Made by a program: the position numbers and the translations under genes. From positions 248,001 through 312,000 of the forward strand of contig CAWFYV010000004.1 in NCBI GenBank assembly GCA_963820185.1: a stretch of DNA of 64,000 nucleotides, given 5' to 3'. Within the stretch, counting starts at the first letter, position 1. Every line of letters starts with the position of its first letter. The notes under the pieces are model-generated. The model did no database searches. It saw only the letters and a list, made by a program, of their open reading frames with translations, and was not told where the DNA came from. The stretch is from Aquilonibacter sp963820185 (GTDB lineage Bacteria > Vulcanimicrobiota > Vulcanimicrobiia > Vulcanimicrobiales > Vulcanimicrobiaceae). This document shows, in pieces, positions 33,774 to 42,427 of the stretch.

Positions 33774-34798
33774 GCGCTTTCCACTGTGGTTTCTCGCGTG
33801 AGGTGTGGCGTCACCATCTCGCCGATGCGTCCGACAACGTCGTGTTCGACTTCGCTAATCGCGCTGAGAATTGCGCCTTTGATGCCGCGGCGCGAGACGC
33901 GCCCGTGCGTGTAGATGCAGTTGCCGCGAAGGCCCAGGAGCGGCGCGCCGCCGAACGTTTCCCAATCGAACCTGCGGCGCAGCGGGCGCAGCGACGGCGC
34001 AAGCAGCGCCGTGCCGAGCAGGTTCAAGATGTTGCGACGCAACAGCGTGTCCTTAATGACCTCTCCCAGCGCTGAGGCCATGCCTTCACAGGTCTTGAGC
34101 ACGACGTTTCCCACGAAACCATCGGCAACTACGACGTCCGCGGTATTGTGGAACATGTCCTTGCCTTCGATGTTGCCGATGAAGTTGACCGGGGCGTTTT
34201 CGAGCAGCGCCGCTGCTTCCAACACGAGCGAATTGCCCTTGGTGCGTTCTTCACCGATCGAAAGCAACGCGACTTTGGGTTTCTCGATACCGAGAACGGC
34301 GGACGCATAGGCCGAACCCATGATGCCGAATTGCTCGAGCCACTCGGCGCGGCAGTCAACGTTTGCCCCGGAGTCCAGCAGCACGGTCGGCCCGTTCATC
34401 GCCGGCCACACTGTCGCAATCGCCGGACGTGCAACGCCTTCGATGGTGCGCAACTTGATCAGCGCAATCGCCAAGAACGCGCCGCTGTTGCCGGCTGAGA
34501 CGACGGCATCGGACTCGCCCGCTTTCACCGCGTTAACGGCCATCCCAAGTGAAGTGCGATCCGCCGTACGCAACGCCTGCGACGCGTGTTGATCCATCGG
34601 CACCGTTTCGGGCGCATGCACGACGGCGATACGATCGGCACCCTTTCCGCGCAGGAGCGCGCGCACGCGCGGTTCATCGCCAAATAGCGTGAGCGACGCA
34701 CTCGGATACTCGTTTGCCGCAAGCAGTGCGCCCGCTACGATTTCTTCAGGTGCGTGGTCGCCGCCCATGGCGTCGATCGCTATCCGTGGACTATTCAT
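33770..34798 (-). CDS. plsX: Phosphate:acyl-ACP acyltransferase
   Basis: 342 aa. Converts acyl-ACP to acyl-phosphate. AIDAMGGDHAP at the N-terminus, GNSGAFLAIAL and DGFVGNVVLKTCEGMA are PlsX hallmarks. It overlaps fakA by 8 bases, linking acyl-phosphate production from both fatty acids and acyl-ACP. Confidence 0.96.
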   Translation of the reverse strand: MNSPRIAIDAMGGDHAPEEIVAGALLAANEYPSASLTLFGDEPRVRALLRGKGADRIAVVHAPETVPMDQHASQALRTADRTSLGMAVNAVKAGESDAVVSAGNSGAFLAIALIKLRTIEGVARPAIATVWPAMNGPTVLLDSGANVDCRAEWLEQFGIMGSAYASAVLGIEKPKVALLSIGEERTKGNSLVLEAAALLENAPVNFIGNIEGKDMFHNTADVVVADGFVGNVVLKTCEGMASALGEVIKDTLLRRNILNLLGTALLAPSLRPLRRRFDWETFGGAPLLGLRGNCIYTHGRVSRRGIKGAILSAISEVEHDVVGRIGEMVTPHLTRETTVESA

Positions 34799-36380
34799 CG
34801 AGGGAAATCCAGTACTCCGCGTTCTTCATGCCGCCGTAGTAGTATTCGACATCGGTATTCGCGTAGAGGGCACTGAGCTCTTCGCTCAAGCGTTGCGCAT
34901 CCTTCTCGCGCTGCGCGCCGCCGTAGTAGAGTGTGACCAGGCCCCCTTGCTCTGCGCCCATCTCGCGCAAAACCAAGGCCGCAGCCTCCCCAACGGTAGG
35001 CGCGCTCAGCAGCTGCCCTCTCAGAATGGCCGCGGGTTTACCCCGTTCCACATGGACCCCGCCAAGCTCAGCGTCCTTACCGGCAAGGAAAACCTGCGCG
35101 CTCTGCGCGCCACGGGCGGCCGCCATGATCGCATCATCACTTGGAACCCCATTGCCGCTCGAGCGCATCGCGAGGAGCCCGGCAATGCCTTCGACGACAT
35201 CGTTCGTCGGTAAGACGTGCATGCGCTTGTCGGTCATTGTATCGAGTTCTTTGGCCGCAAGTGCAACGTTCTTATCGTTGACGAAAAGGTAGACGTCGTT
35301 GCCGAGCGTCTTATTAACGGCGAGCAAGAGATCGCGCACGCTCGGATTGCGTTCGCCATTGACCGTTACTTCTGCGCCGAGCTCTCGCACGATGCGCTCG
35401 AAGCCGGGTCCCGGCACGACCGCGACGATCGAGCGTTCCAGCGTGGGCGGCTCGACCACGAGCAACTGATGCTGGCGTTCCATATTGTCGACTTTGACAC
35501 GCGTAAGACGCCCGTGCTTGCCCGCGAGATCTTGCACCCGGTCAGGATCGTCGGTGTGGATATGCACCTTAATTGTCGGTGGCGCCCCGATAACGAGCAG
35601 TGATTCCCCGCGCGGTTCGAGCAACGTGCGCAAATCGTAGGCGTTGCAGGTCGCATCTTGTAGCAGAAACTCGGTGCAGAACTTATTCTCGCCGACGACT
35701 TGTGTCGGCGTGAATACGCTCTTGCGCTCGGGACGGCGCGGGAACGCGGTCGTACGCGTGCGCGACTCGGGAAGAAAGCGTAGAGCGCCTTCGAGAAAGT
35801 ACACAAAGCCGGCGCCGCCCGAATCGACGACTCCGGCTTCCTTCAATACCGGGAGTTGCTCGGGGGTGCGGTCGAGTGCATCGTTCGCGGCGCGTACGAT
35901 GCCGGTGCCGAGGCGATAAAAGTCGCGTTCGTGCAGCGCGAGCCGGTACGCCGCTTCTGCCGCAGCATCGGCGACCGAAAGGATCGTGCCCTCGACCGGA
36001 CGGAGCAGCGCCTGCCGTGCGGCCGCGACCGCTTCGCGCATTGCGGTTGCCAGCACGAAGGTGTCGATCTCGCTGCGGTTGCGGACGTGATGCGCGAAGC
36101 CGCGCAGCATCTGCGAGATGATCACGCCGGAGTTGCCCCGGGCGCCCATGAGGCTGCCCTGGGCGGCGGCGGCCGCGACCTCGGCCAGGTTACGGGTTTG
36201 GAGCTTGCCCGCTTCGAGCATGGCCGAGCGGACCGTCAGGTACATGTTGGTGCCGGTGTCCCCGTCGGGGACCGGGAACACGTTGAGGTCGTTGAGGACC
36301 GTGCGATACTTCCTCAGGAAGTAGGTCCCGGCCGCGAGGAACCTGGCGTAGCCGCGGCCATCGAGGCTGGTGACGTCCAC
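34791..36380 (-). CDS. fakA: Fatty acid kinase catalytic subunit (DAK2-domain, YloV/FakA)
   Basis: 529 aa. An N-terminal DAK2 kinase domain with NVFPVPDGDTGTNMYLT and GARGNSGVIISQML binds ATP-Mg; a middle domain and a C-terminal DegV-like domain follow. It phosphorylates FakB-bound fatty acids. GTG start at 36380, divergent from rpmB. Confidence 0.93.
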   Translation of the reverse strand: MDVTSLDGRGYARFLAAGTYFLRKYRTVLNDLNVFPVPDGDTGTNMYLTVRSAMLEAGKLQTRNLAEVAAAAAQGSLMGARGNSGVIISQMLRGFAHHVRNRSEIDTFVLATAMREAVAAARQALLRPVEGTILSVADAAAEAAYRLALHERDFYRLGTGIVRAANDALDRTPEQLPVLKEAGVVDSGGAGFVYFLEGALRFLPESRTRTTAFPRRPERKSVFTPTQVVGENKFCTEFLLQDATCNAYDLRTLLEPRGESLLVIGAPPTIKVHIHTDDPDRVQDLAGKHGRLTRVKVDNMERQHQLLVVEPPTLERSIVAVVPGPGFERIVRELGAEVTVNGERNPSVRDLLLAVNKTLGNDVYLFVNDKNVALAAKELDTMTDKRMHVLPTNDVVEGIAGLLAMRSSGNGVPSDDAIMAAARGAQSAQVFLAGKDAELGGVHVERGKPAAILRGQLLSAPTVGEAAALVLREMGAEQGGLVTLYYGGAQREKDAQRLSEELSALYANTDVEYYYGGMKNAEYWISLDE

Positions 36381-36416
36381 GGTGGAGCGGTCTGCGAGCC
36401 CCCGCCACCGGAATCC

Positions 36417-36445
36417 TTGTCAAGGCTTGGCCCCCGTGGTATCAT
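36417..36445 (+). promoter_or_regulatory. Sigma-70 promoter of rpmB
   Basis: TTGTCA (36417-36422), 17-base spacer, TATCAT (36440-36445), 46 bases before the rpmB start. Confidence 0.75.
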
Positions 36446-36491
36446 CCCAAAGTTCGTCCCCCAGGTAGATTTTTGAAAGGACCCAATCCCG

Positions 36492-36683
36492 ATGGCGAAG
36501 CGCTGCGACGTGTGCTCCAAAGGCCCGATGACGGGTAACAATGTGAGCCACGCCATGAACAAGACTCGGCGCCGCTGGCTGCCTAACTTGCAGTCCGTGA
36601 AGGTCGACATTCGCGGTACGCATCGCACGATTCGCGTGTGCGCGAAGTGCATGCGCTCGAAGCGGGTCACGCGCGCCGTCTAG
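36492..36683 (+). CDS. rpmB: 50S ribosomal protein L28
   Basis: 63 aa. MAKRCDVCSKGPMTGNNVSH and the CAKC pair identify the zinc-containing L28 form. AAAGGA upstream. Single-gene transcript with its own promoter and terminator, divergent from fakA as in Bacillus-like gene order. Confidence 0.97.
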   Translation: MAKRCDVCSKGPMTGNNVSHAMNKTRRRWLPNLQSVKVDIRGTHRTIRVCAKCMRSKRVTRAV

Positions 36684-36724
36684 GCTGGTTAGAGCGCTAG
36701 GGACCTCTCGTTCGAAAAACACTC

Positions 36725-36755
36725 AAAACGCCGCATCCGTGCGGCGTTTTTGTTT
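36725..36755 (+). terminator. Rho-independent terminator of rpmB
   Basis: Perfect 11-base stem (36725-36735 with 36740-36750), 4-base loop, then TGTTTT. Confidence 0.92.
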
Positions 36756-36759
36756 TGAC

Positions 36760-36814
36760 ACTTTTTGCACAGAACGAAGTTTGGAAATTGCCCTCCGGGC
36801 TAGGTGCAAAAAGT
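36760..36814. repeat. 11-bp perfect inverted repeat around a 33-base loop
   Basis: ACTTTTTGCAC at 36760-36770 and its exact reverse complement at 36804-36814, between the rpmB terminator and a convergent hypothetical gene. Not a standard terminator; function unknown. Confidence 0.6.
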
Positions 36815-36850
36815 TGTAAATTTTCTTACGAAAGGTCCCCAGCGCTCTGA

Positions 36851-37279
36851 TCAGTCAGCCGTGGCTCGTTCGAAGGCTGCAAGGTCTTGGAGCAATTTGC
36901 TGATCTCTTGCGGCTCGAGCGTCACGAGATATTCGAGGCGCACGTGCGAGGCTTCAATGCTCTTCAACCCGACTGCGCAGAGAACGGGACCGCGGCGGCT
37001 GGGAGCAAACGAAAGATCGAAGAGGCCGCCTGCAAACGAAAAATTTCCGGCGGGGCCGTTGCCGCTGTTGATTTCGGCCAGATAGCTTGAGAGCGCGCGC
37101 AGTTCGTCGACCCGGATCGAGACTGCAAAGGTTGCCTCGACCGGCGGTGCGACCGCGCGCACGAAACAATCGAGCAGATCCATGCCCTCGGGCTCGACCA
37201 CCTCGGGGTGCACGTATCCCGCGATCTGAAGTACCGCGCACGGTTGTCCATCGCCGATGCGAATGGTGTGTGAGGTCAT
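36851..37279 (-). CDS. Conserved-looking hypothetical protein
   Basis: 142 aa, not recognised. Mostly predicted beta strands (HTIRIGDGQPCAVLQIAGYVH, GNFSFAGGLFDLSFAP) with a short C-terminal helix EISKLLQDLAAFERA. No signal peptide or membrane helix. It starts 21 bases after the PfkB-kinase gene and is probably the last gene of the long operon. Confidence 0.6.
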   Translation of the reverse strand: MTSHTIRIGDGQPCAVLQIAGYVHPEVVEPEGMDLLDCFVRAVAPPVEATFAVSIRVDELRALSSYLAEINSGNGPAGNFSFAGGLFDLSFAPSRRGPVLCAVGLKSIEASHVRLEYLVTLEPQEISKLLQDLAAFERATAD

Positions 37280-37300
37280 CGCGAAGCTACCCGGAGCACG

Positions 37301-38254
37301 TCAGCCGTAAATGATCTTATGTTTCGGCGGTGCGAACTTCAAGCGGGGCCCGTCGGCAGCGGTCGCTTTGAGCACCTCGCTATCGACGTTCGTGCGCTCG
37401 CAAAAGCGCATCGTGCGATCGTCGTCGACCTGATAGCCCATCGGATTCCACTTGGCAAGCGCTGCGACGGGATCGACGCTTGCACCCGCGTAGTTCGTCG
37501 TGTTGGCCACCGCGCGCGAGGTGAGCGCCGTCGCCAGCAGCGCCGCGGCAAACGGCGAACCTCCCATCGCCATGAACGCTGCAAGCGATGCTGCAAAGAC
37601 GTCGCCGGCACCGTAGGCGGGATAGCGCGGAAAGAACGGCCCGTGGATCAGGTAGTACGAGTAGCCGTTCGTGAACAGGCTCGTGGAGCGATGCTTCTCC
37701 GGATCGCGCGCAAACGAGGTGATGATGACCGCCTGCGGACCCAAATCGAAAATACCGTTGAGGTATGCATGGTCGGACAGCGAGCGGTCACCCGTGCCGA
37801 GCAACACGTCTGCCTCAAAGCGGTTGGGCGTGATTACTTGCGCATGTGGAACGAGTTGCTCGCGAATCGCGCGCGCGGTCTCTTCGGAGACGACGAGACC
37901 CTTCTTGAAGTCGCCGATCACCGGATCGACCAGCACAACGCCTTTATATTCGTGCAACGACGACGCGACGACGTCAACGTGCATCGGCTTGGGCAAGTAG
38001 CCAACGTGCAAGATCGCGGGACGCGCACGAATCACGAACTCGACGTCACGCCGAAATTGATTGATCTCGGTGATGGTGCTCGTGCGACCGCTGACGCCGC
38101 CATGCGCGCTCGCAAACTGCGACTGTGCGTGCACGATGCGCGCGCCGAGCGCATTGGCAACAGCGAAGGACGCCTGGTTGCCGAGAAAGCCCATCCCGAC
38201 GCTGTTCTGAATGCTGCCGATGAGCGGAAACGATTGAACGTCGTCGTCGAACAA
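37301..38254 (-). CDS. PfkB-fold pyridoxal kinase-like protein
   Basis: 317 aa. Resembles PdxY/PdxK: IGSIQNSVGMGFLGNQASF at the N-terminus, DPVIGDFKKGL, TPNRFEADVLLG and the ATP/catalytic motif YGAGDVFAASLAAF with the base Asp. It probably phosphorylates pyridoxal or a related vitamin. The neighbour thiL makes a thiamine-pathway kinase (ThiD type) an alternative. Confidence 0.78.
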   Translation of the reverse strand: MFDDDVQSFPLIGSIQNSVGMGFLGNQASFAVANALGARIVHAQSQFASAHGGVSGRTSTITEINQFRRDVEFVIRARPAILHVGYLPKPMHVDVVASSLHEYKGVVLVDPVIGDFKKGLVVSEETARAIREQLVPHAQVITPNRFEADVLLGTGDRSLSDHAYLNGIFDLGPQAVIITSFARDPEKHRSTSLFTNGYSYYLIHGPFFPRYPAYGAGDVFAASLAAFMAMGGSPFAAALLATALTSRAVANTTNYAGASVDPVAALAKWNPMGYQVDDDRTMRFCERTNVDSEVLKATAADGPRLKFAPPKHKIIYG

Positions 38255-38264
38255 AGCGTGCTTC

Positions 38265-39245
38265 CTATTGCGAGAAGTGGTCCCAGCCCGTGCGGGGGAT
38301 CGGCTCTTCCCGCCCCTGGTTCACCATGACGACGCGGTCGTCCGCCCGGGCCTCGCCCAACCGTTCGAGCGAGCGGCCGAAACGTGCGTGAAAGCGGCGT
38401 GCCAGATGGTCGAAGGCCCGCGCCTCGACCGCTACCAGTAGTTCAAAATCCTCACCACCGGCAAGGGCGTAGCCGACCGGGTCGACGCCGAGCGCCGCTG
38501 CGGCAGCCGCGGCGGCCTCTGCAACCGGGACGCGCTCGATGCGCGCGCCGACACCGCTTGCGCGCGCCAGTCTCCCGAGATCGGTTGAAAGTCCATCGGA
38601 GCAGTCCATCATCGCGTGCACGTGAGCGCTCGCGCCGAGCCAACGCCCCATCGCGACGCGTGGCTCCGGCGTGCAGTGCGCCGCGTGCGCCGCAGCTGCG
38701 AGCCGGTCATCCAGTCGCAGCGCTCCGCGTGCAACATCGAGCCCGGCGCGGCTTGCGCCGAGCGGTCCGGTTACCGCGAACACGTCGCCCGGCCGCGCGC
38801 CGTCGCGCGTTTTACAGTTGGTTGCTCGCACCTCACCGACAACCGTAATCGCGATCGTCAGCACCGGCGCGCGAACGAGATCGCCGCCTGCGATCGTAAG
38901 ACCGTAGGCTCGCGCGCACCGCGCTATTCCGGCGTAGCACGCCAACAGTGCCTCGGCGGACCAGCTCGGCGGAATCCCCAATGCGACGGTGCCGAGGCGC
39001 GGTCGCGCCGCCATCGCCGCGAGGTCGCTGAGATTCGCCGCCATTGCGCGCCAACCGATCTGGTCGGGCGACATCCAATCGCGCGAAAAATGCACGTCTT
39101 CGATCAAGGCGTCGCTCGAGATGACGCTGCGCTGAGAGCGCGCCGGCTGCCACACTGCAGCATCGTCGCCGATGCCGAGCAACACACGCGAGCCAGCGCC
39201 ATCGGTAAGCGCGGCGATCGCGGTTACGAGTTCGTCCTCATTCAT
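38265..39245 (-). CDS. thiL: Thiamine-monophosphate kinase
   Basis: 326 aa. ATP-Mg site GIGDDAAVW, SSDALIEDVHFSRDW, NLSDLAAMAARP and DCSDGLSTDLGRLA are all present. Makes thiamine diphosphate. Its ATG directly follows the rpe stop codon with no gap. Confidence 0.94.
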   Translation of the reverse strand: MNEDELVTAIAALTDGAGSRVLLGIGDDAAVWQPARSQRSVISSDALIEDVHFSRDWMSPDQIGWRAMAANLSDLAAMAARPRLGTVALGIPPSWSAEALLACYAGIARCARAYGLTIAGGDLVRAPVLTIAITVVGEVRATNCKTRDGARPGDVFAVTGPLGASRAGLDVARGALRLDDRLAAAAHAAHCTPEPRVAMGRWLGASAHVHAMMDCSDGLSTDLGRLARASGVGARIERVPVAEAAAAAAAALGVDPVGYALAGGEDFELLVAVEARAFDHLARRFHARFGRSLERLGEARADDRVVMVNQGREEPIPRTGWDHFSQ

Positions 39246-39905
39246 TCATTCAACGAGCTTGCGCATCACGCGCACGGTCGCCGCGGGATCGGTTGTCCCG
39301 AAGATGCTCGATCCCATGACGATAGCCCGCGCGCCCGCGTCGACCACGGCACGAATGTTCTCGGTTCCGACGCCGCCGTCGACCTCGAGGATGCACCGCG
39401 GATTGCGCGCGTCGATCATCGCGCGGGCTTCGCGCAACTTCTCGAGCGAGCGCGGAATGAAACGCTGCCCGCCAAAGCCCGGGTTCACACTCATGATCAA
39501 GACGAGATCGCAGTCCTCGATGACGTCTTGCAGCATCTCGACTGGTGTCTGCGGACACAGCGAGATGCCGGCCTTCGCACCGAGTCCGCGAATGTGGGTG
39601 AGCAACCGCTGGGCATGCGGTGTCGCTTCGTAGTGAAACGTAATGATGTCCGCGCCTACGGCGCGAAAGTCGTCGACGTAGCGCTCTGGCTCCACGATCA
39701 TCAGGTGCGCGTCAAAGGTAAGGTTCGAGAGCTTGCGCAGATCGCCGATGATTTTTGGGCCCCAAGTTAAATTCGGAACGAAGCGTCCGTCCATCACGTC
39801 GAGATGTAGAAAATCCGCACCGCCGGCTTCGACGGCGGCGATCTGTTCGGCGATGCGCGCGAAGTCCGCGGAGAGCAGCGAGGGGGCTATCACAACCGGC
39901 GGCAT
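39246..39905 (-). CDS. rpe: Ribulose-phosphate 3-epimerase
   Basis: 219 aa TIM barrel. APSLLSADFARI, HLDVMDGRFVPNLTWGP, VNPGFGGQRFIP and EVDGGVGTENI carry the metal ligands and catalytic Asp residues. It links to transketolase and transaldolase at the far end of the window. Confidence 0.97.
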   Translation of the reverse strand: MPPVVIAPSLLSADFARIAEQIAAVEAGGADFLHLDVMDGRFVPNLTWGPKIIGDLRKLSNLTFDAHLMIVEPERYVDDFRAVGADIITFHYEATPHAQRLLTHIRGLGAKAGISLCPQTPVEMLQDVIEDCDLVLIMSVNPGFGGQRFIPRSLEKLREARAMIDARNPRCILEVDGGVGTENIRAVVDAGARAIVMGSSIFGTTDPAATVRVMRKLVE

Positions 39906-39914
39906 CAGTGTACG

Positions 39915-40952
39915 TCAACCTCCTGGCGAGGGAGAGGGCGTCGGTTTTTGATCGTAGATGCGCGGGGGTTCGTCACCGAGCCGCGTCTCGCCCACCATCG
40001 TATTATCGACGAAGAACTGCACCACCGACGTGCCGACGGCAGTCACGGTGAAATCGAGTTTTTGCCCAGGTTGAGCGTAGGCGCGGTAGGCATCGTACGA
40101 TCCGGTTGCATCGCGCACGCGTAGTGTGACTTGCACGACCTCCTTCGCCTGCGCGTCGCCGGAAATCGGGACCGACGCGAGCACGTGCACCTGACGAATG
40201 ATGTAGCCCGACTCATTCGGACCGGCGCTGACCTGCAGCGAGACCGGCTCGTAGGACGAAATCTTGCTCTGCGGCGGAACCGATTGGCGTGCGACCACGC
40301 CGTGCTTCGGGCCGTCCTTACCAAGCGGCGTCCACACGATCTGCCCAATCTTGATCCCGACTTTGTCGGCCAAATCGCGTGCTTCATCGATCTGCATGCC
40401 GGTAAACGCAGGTACCTTGATCGTTAATGCACCGCCTTTGCTGACGACGAGATTGACCGTCTCGCCCTCGGTGATATTGGTCAGCGGTTGCGGATCCTGT
40501 TCGATCACGTGTCCGGCCGGCACCACGTCGTTCTTGACCGACGTCACGCGACCGAGCGTGAGCTTCGACCGAATTAAGTCGAGGTTGACCTCGCGCATCG
40601 ACTGATAGCGAAGATCGGGCATCACGCGCGTGACGATACCGTCGCTGATAATAAAATTAACTTGCCGTCCAGCGCGCACCGTCGTGCCGGCTTCGGGACG
40701 CTGGCCCATCACGACGCCTTGCGGATAACGATCGCTCGTTGCGTGGTCGATCACTTGTGGCACGAGGTTCATTTGCTGTGCCGCCGCACTCGCGTTACTC
40801 TCCGCTTGCCCAATGAATGAGGGAATCGTAACCGTATCGGACGGTGGCAATAAGAACTCGTAGATCTGGTGTCCGAACCACACCATGACGCCGACGAATG
40901 CCGCCAGCACGATGGGGAAGATCCAATCGCGCGGGACGTACTGGCGGACCAA
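39915..40952 (-). CDS. Membrane-anchored protein with three PASTA domains, no kinase
   Basis: 345 aa. A single membrane helix (about 11-30, FPIVLAAFVGVMVWFGHQIY) is followed by three PASTA units (about 35-100, 101-170, 171-240) and a beta-rich C-terminal domain. PASTA domains usually form the outer part of PknB/PrkC kinases and bind muropeptides. The kinase part is absent, although the gene sits just before rpe, near where prkC lies in Bacillota. Start is TTG 40952; the site is weak. Confidence 0.85.
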   Translation of the reverse strand: MVRQYVPRDWIFPIVLAAFVGVMVWFGHQIYEFLLPPSDTVTIPSFIGQAESNASAAAQQMNLVPQVIDHATSDRYPQGVVMGQRPEAGTTVRAGRQVNFIISDGIVTRVMPDLRYQSMREVNLDLIRSKLTLGRVTSVKNDVVPAGHVIEQDPQPLTNITEGETVNLVVSKGGALTIKVPAFTGMQIDEARDLADKVGIKIGQIVWTPLGKDGPKHGVVARQSVPPQSKISSYEPVSLQVSAGPNESGYIIRQVHVLASVPISGDAQAKEVVQVTLRVRDATGSYDAYRAYAQPGQKLDFTVTAVGTSVVQFFVDNTMVGETRLGDEPPRIYDQKPTPSPSPGG

Positions 40953-40981
40953 CTCCCGCCACTCGCGCGCTTTAGAGCCGT

Positions 40982-41719
40982 TCAGAGGAGCGCCTCCAGC
41001 GCAGCTTCACTTACGTCGAGGTTGCTAAAGACATGTTGCACGTCTTCATGTTCTTCGAGCACGTCGAGAAACGCGAGCGCCGCAACGAGGTCGCCCCCCT
41101 CAGGCGCGACGGTTTGCTTCGCGCGCATGCCGAGGTACACGTCGACGAGTTTCAAGCCAGCGCTGTGCAGCGCCGTGCGCGCAGCGCCGAGTTGTCCGGT
41201 CGCAGTATAAATGTAGGCCCGCGCCTCGCTGTAGTCGACGTCGACCACGCCGTCAACCAGCGAAGCCTCGGTCAGCGCGTCCTCGGACTTGCCCTGCGGG
41301 TCCACTTCGACGATGCCCACCGCTTCGAACATCCAGCCGACCGAGCCGGTTTCGCCGAGTTGTCCATTGTGCTTGGTGAACATGAAGCGCAGCTCGCCGG
41401 CCGTGCGGTTGCGATTGTCGGTCGCAGCGTCAACGACGACCGCCAGGCCATGCGGTCCGTAGCCCTCGTAGCGGATCTCCTCGATCTCTTTTTCACCCGC
41501 GCCGCTCGCGCGCGCGATCGCACGCTTGACATTGTCCGTGGGCATATTGTTCTCGCGGGCCTTGTCGACAGCGATCTTCAGACGATGATTCGATTCGGGA
41601 TCGGGCGAGCCGGTTTTCGCCGCGAGGGTGATCTCACGGCTCAACCGCGTGAACAGCGCGCCACGTTGCTGGTCGGTCTTGCCCTTATCGAGCTTGATAT
41701 TCTGCCATTTACGACCCAT
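40982..41719 (-). CDS. YebC/PmpR-family protein
   Basis: 245 aa. MGRKWQNIKLDKGKTDQQRG, NMPTDNVKRAI and YEGYGPHGLAVVV are hallmarks. Family members act as transcription regulators or help translation of proline-rich stretches (YeeI/YebC). Full length. Confidence 0.95.
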   Translation of the reverse strand: MGRKWQNIKLDKGKTDQQRGALFTRLSREITLAAKTGSPDPESNHRLKIAVDKARENNMPTDNVKRAIARASGAGEKEIEEIRYEGYGPHGLAVVVDAATDNRNRTAGELRFMFTKHNGQLGETGSVGWMFEAVGIVEVDPQGKSEDALTEASLVDGVVDVDYSEARAYIYTATGQLGAARTALHSAGLKLVDVYLGMRAKQTVAPEGGDLVAALAFLDVLEEHEDVQHVFSNLDVSEAALEALL

Positions 41720-41758
41720 AAATATCCTCTACTCTAGGAAGCTCCGCGAGCTTCCTCT

Positions 41759-42373
41759 CTAGCCGTACGGGCCGACGATCCAATACGGGAACCACATCCG
41801 CAAGTGCCACTGCTCCCACGTGATCGGAACCGCGGCAAGAACCGGATAGAAGAATATAAATGCACCTGCGATGAGCGCGACGACCGCGCAGATCGCGGCG
41901 AAGGCCCAACGCCGGCTACCGATATCGCGGTCTTTCGCGAACAACCAAATCTGTTGCAGCACAATCGCGTTGCACAAGCAGATCAACGGGATGTCGACGT
42001 AAAAGTGATAGGCGAAGGTAATACGCGGCGACATTGCCCACGGCAGCCACTGTAAGAGGTAGGTAATCACGATCAGCGCGTAAGCCTTGTTCTTGCGTAA
42101 CCAGCCGAGCACGCCGACGATCGGCACGGTCAGCAAACCGAACCACAAGGTGAACGGATTGGGCATCGAGGTTATTTCCTCGATGCAGCACGCCTTGTTG
42201 TCGTTCTTATTCTCGCGATGGTCCTGATAGTAGTACGCGATCGGGATATAGTCGATCGGCCACTGGAACCAGAATGAGGTGTACGGATGCTTGGCCACGA
42301 GATTGTGGTGGTATTCATACATCGAGTACTGACGGCCAATCACGTCGTTAAAGTTGTGGATCTCGTTCGACAT
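41759..42373 (-). pseudogene. C-terminal part of PMT glycosyltransferase, separated by frameshifts
   Basis: 204 aa, four to five membrane helices with NEIHNFNDVIGRQYSMYEYH and HPYTSFWFQWPIDY, the C-terminal PMT region. It is in the same frame as the upstream part (42428-45034), but a roughly 125-base segment between them is readable only in a shifted frame. It belongs with that gene rather than being a separate one. Confidence 0.7.
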
Positions 42374-42427
42374 CGGAGGACTGCCGCACCAGATCCGGCA
42401 CCCAGGCGAGCCCGTATACCGTTGCGC

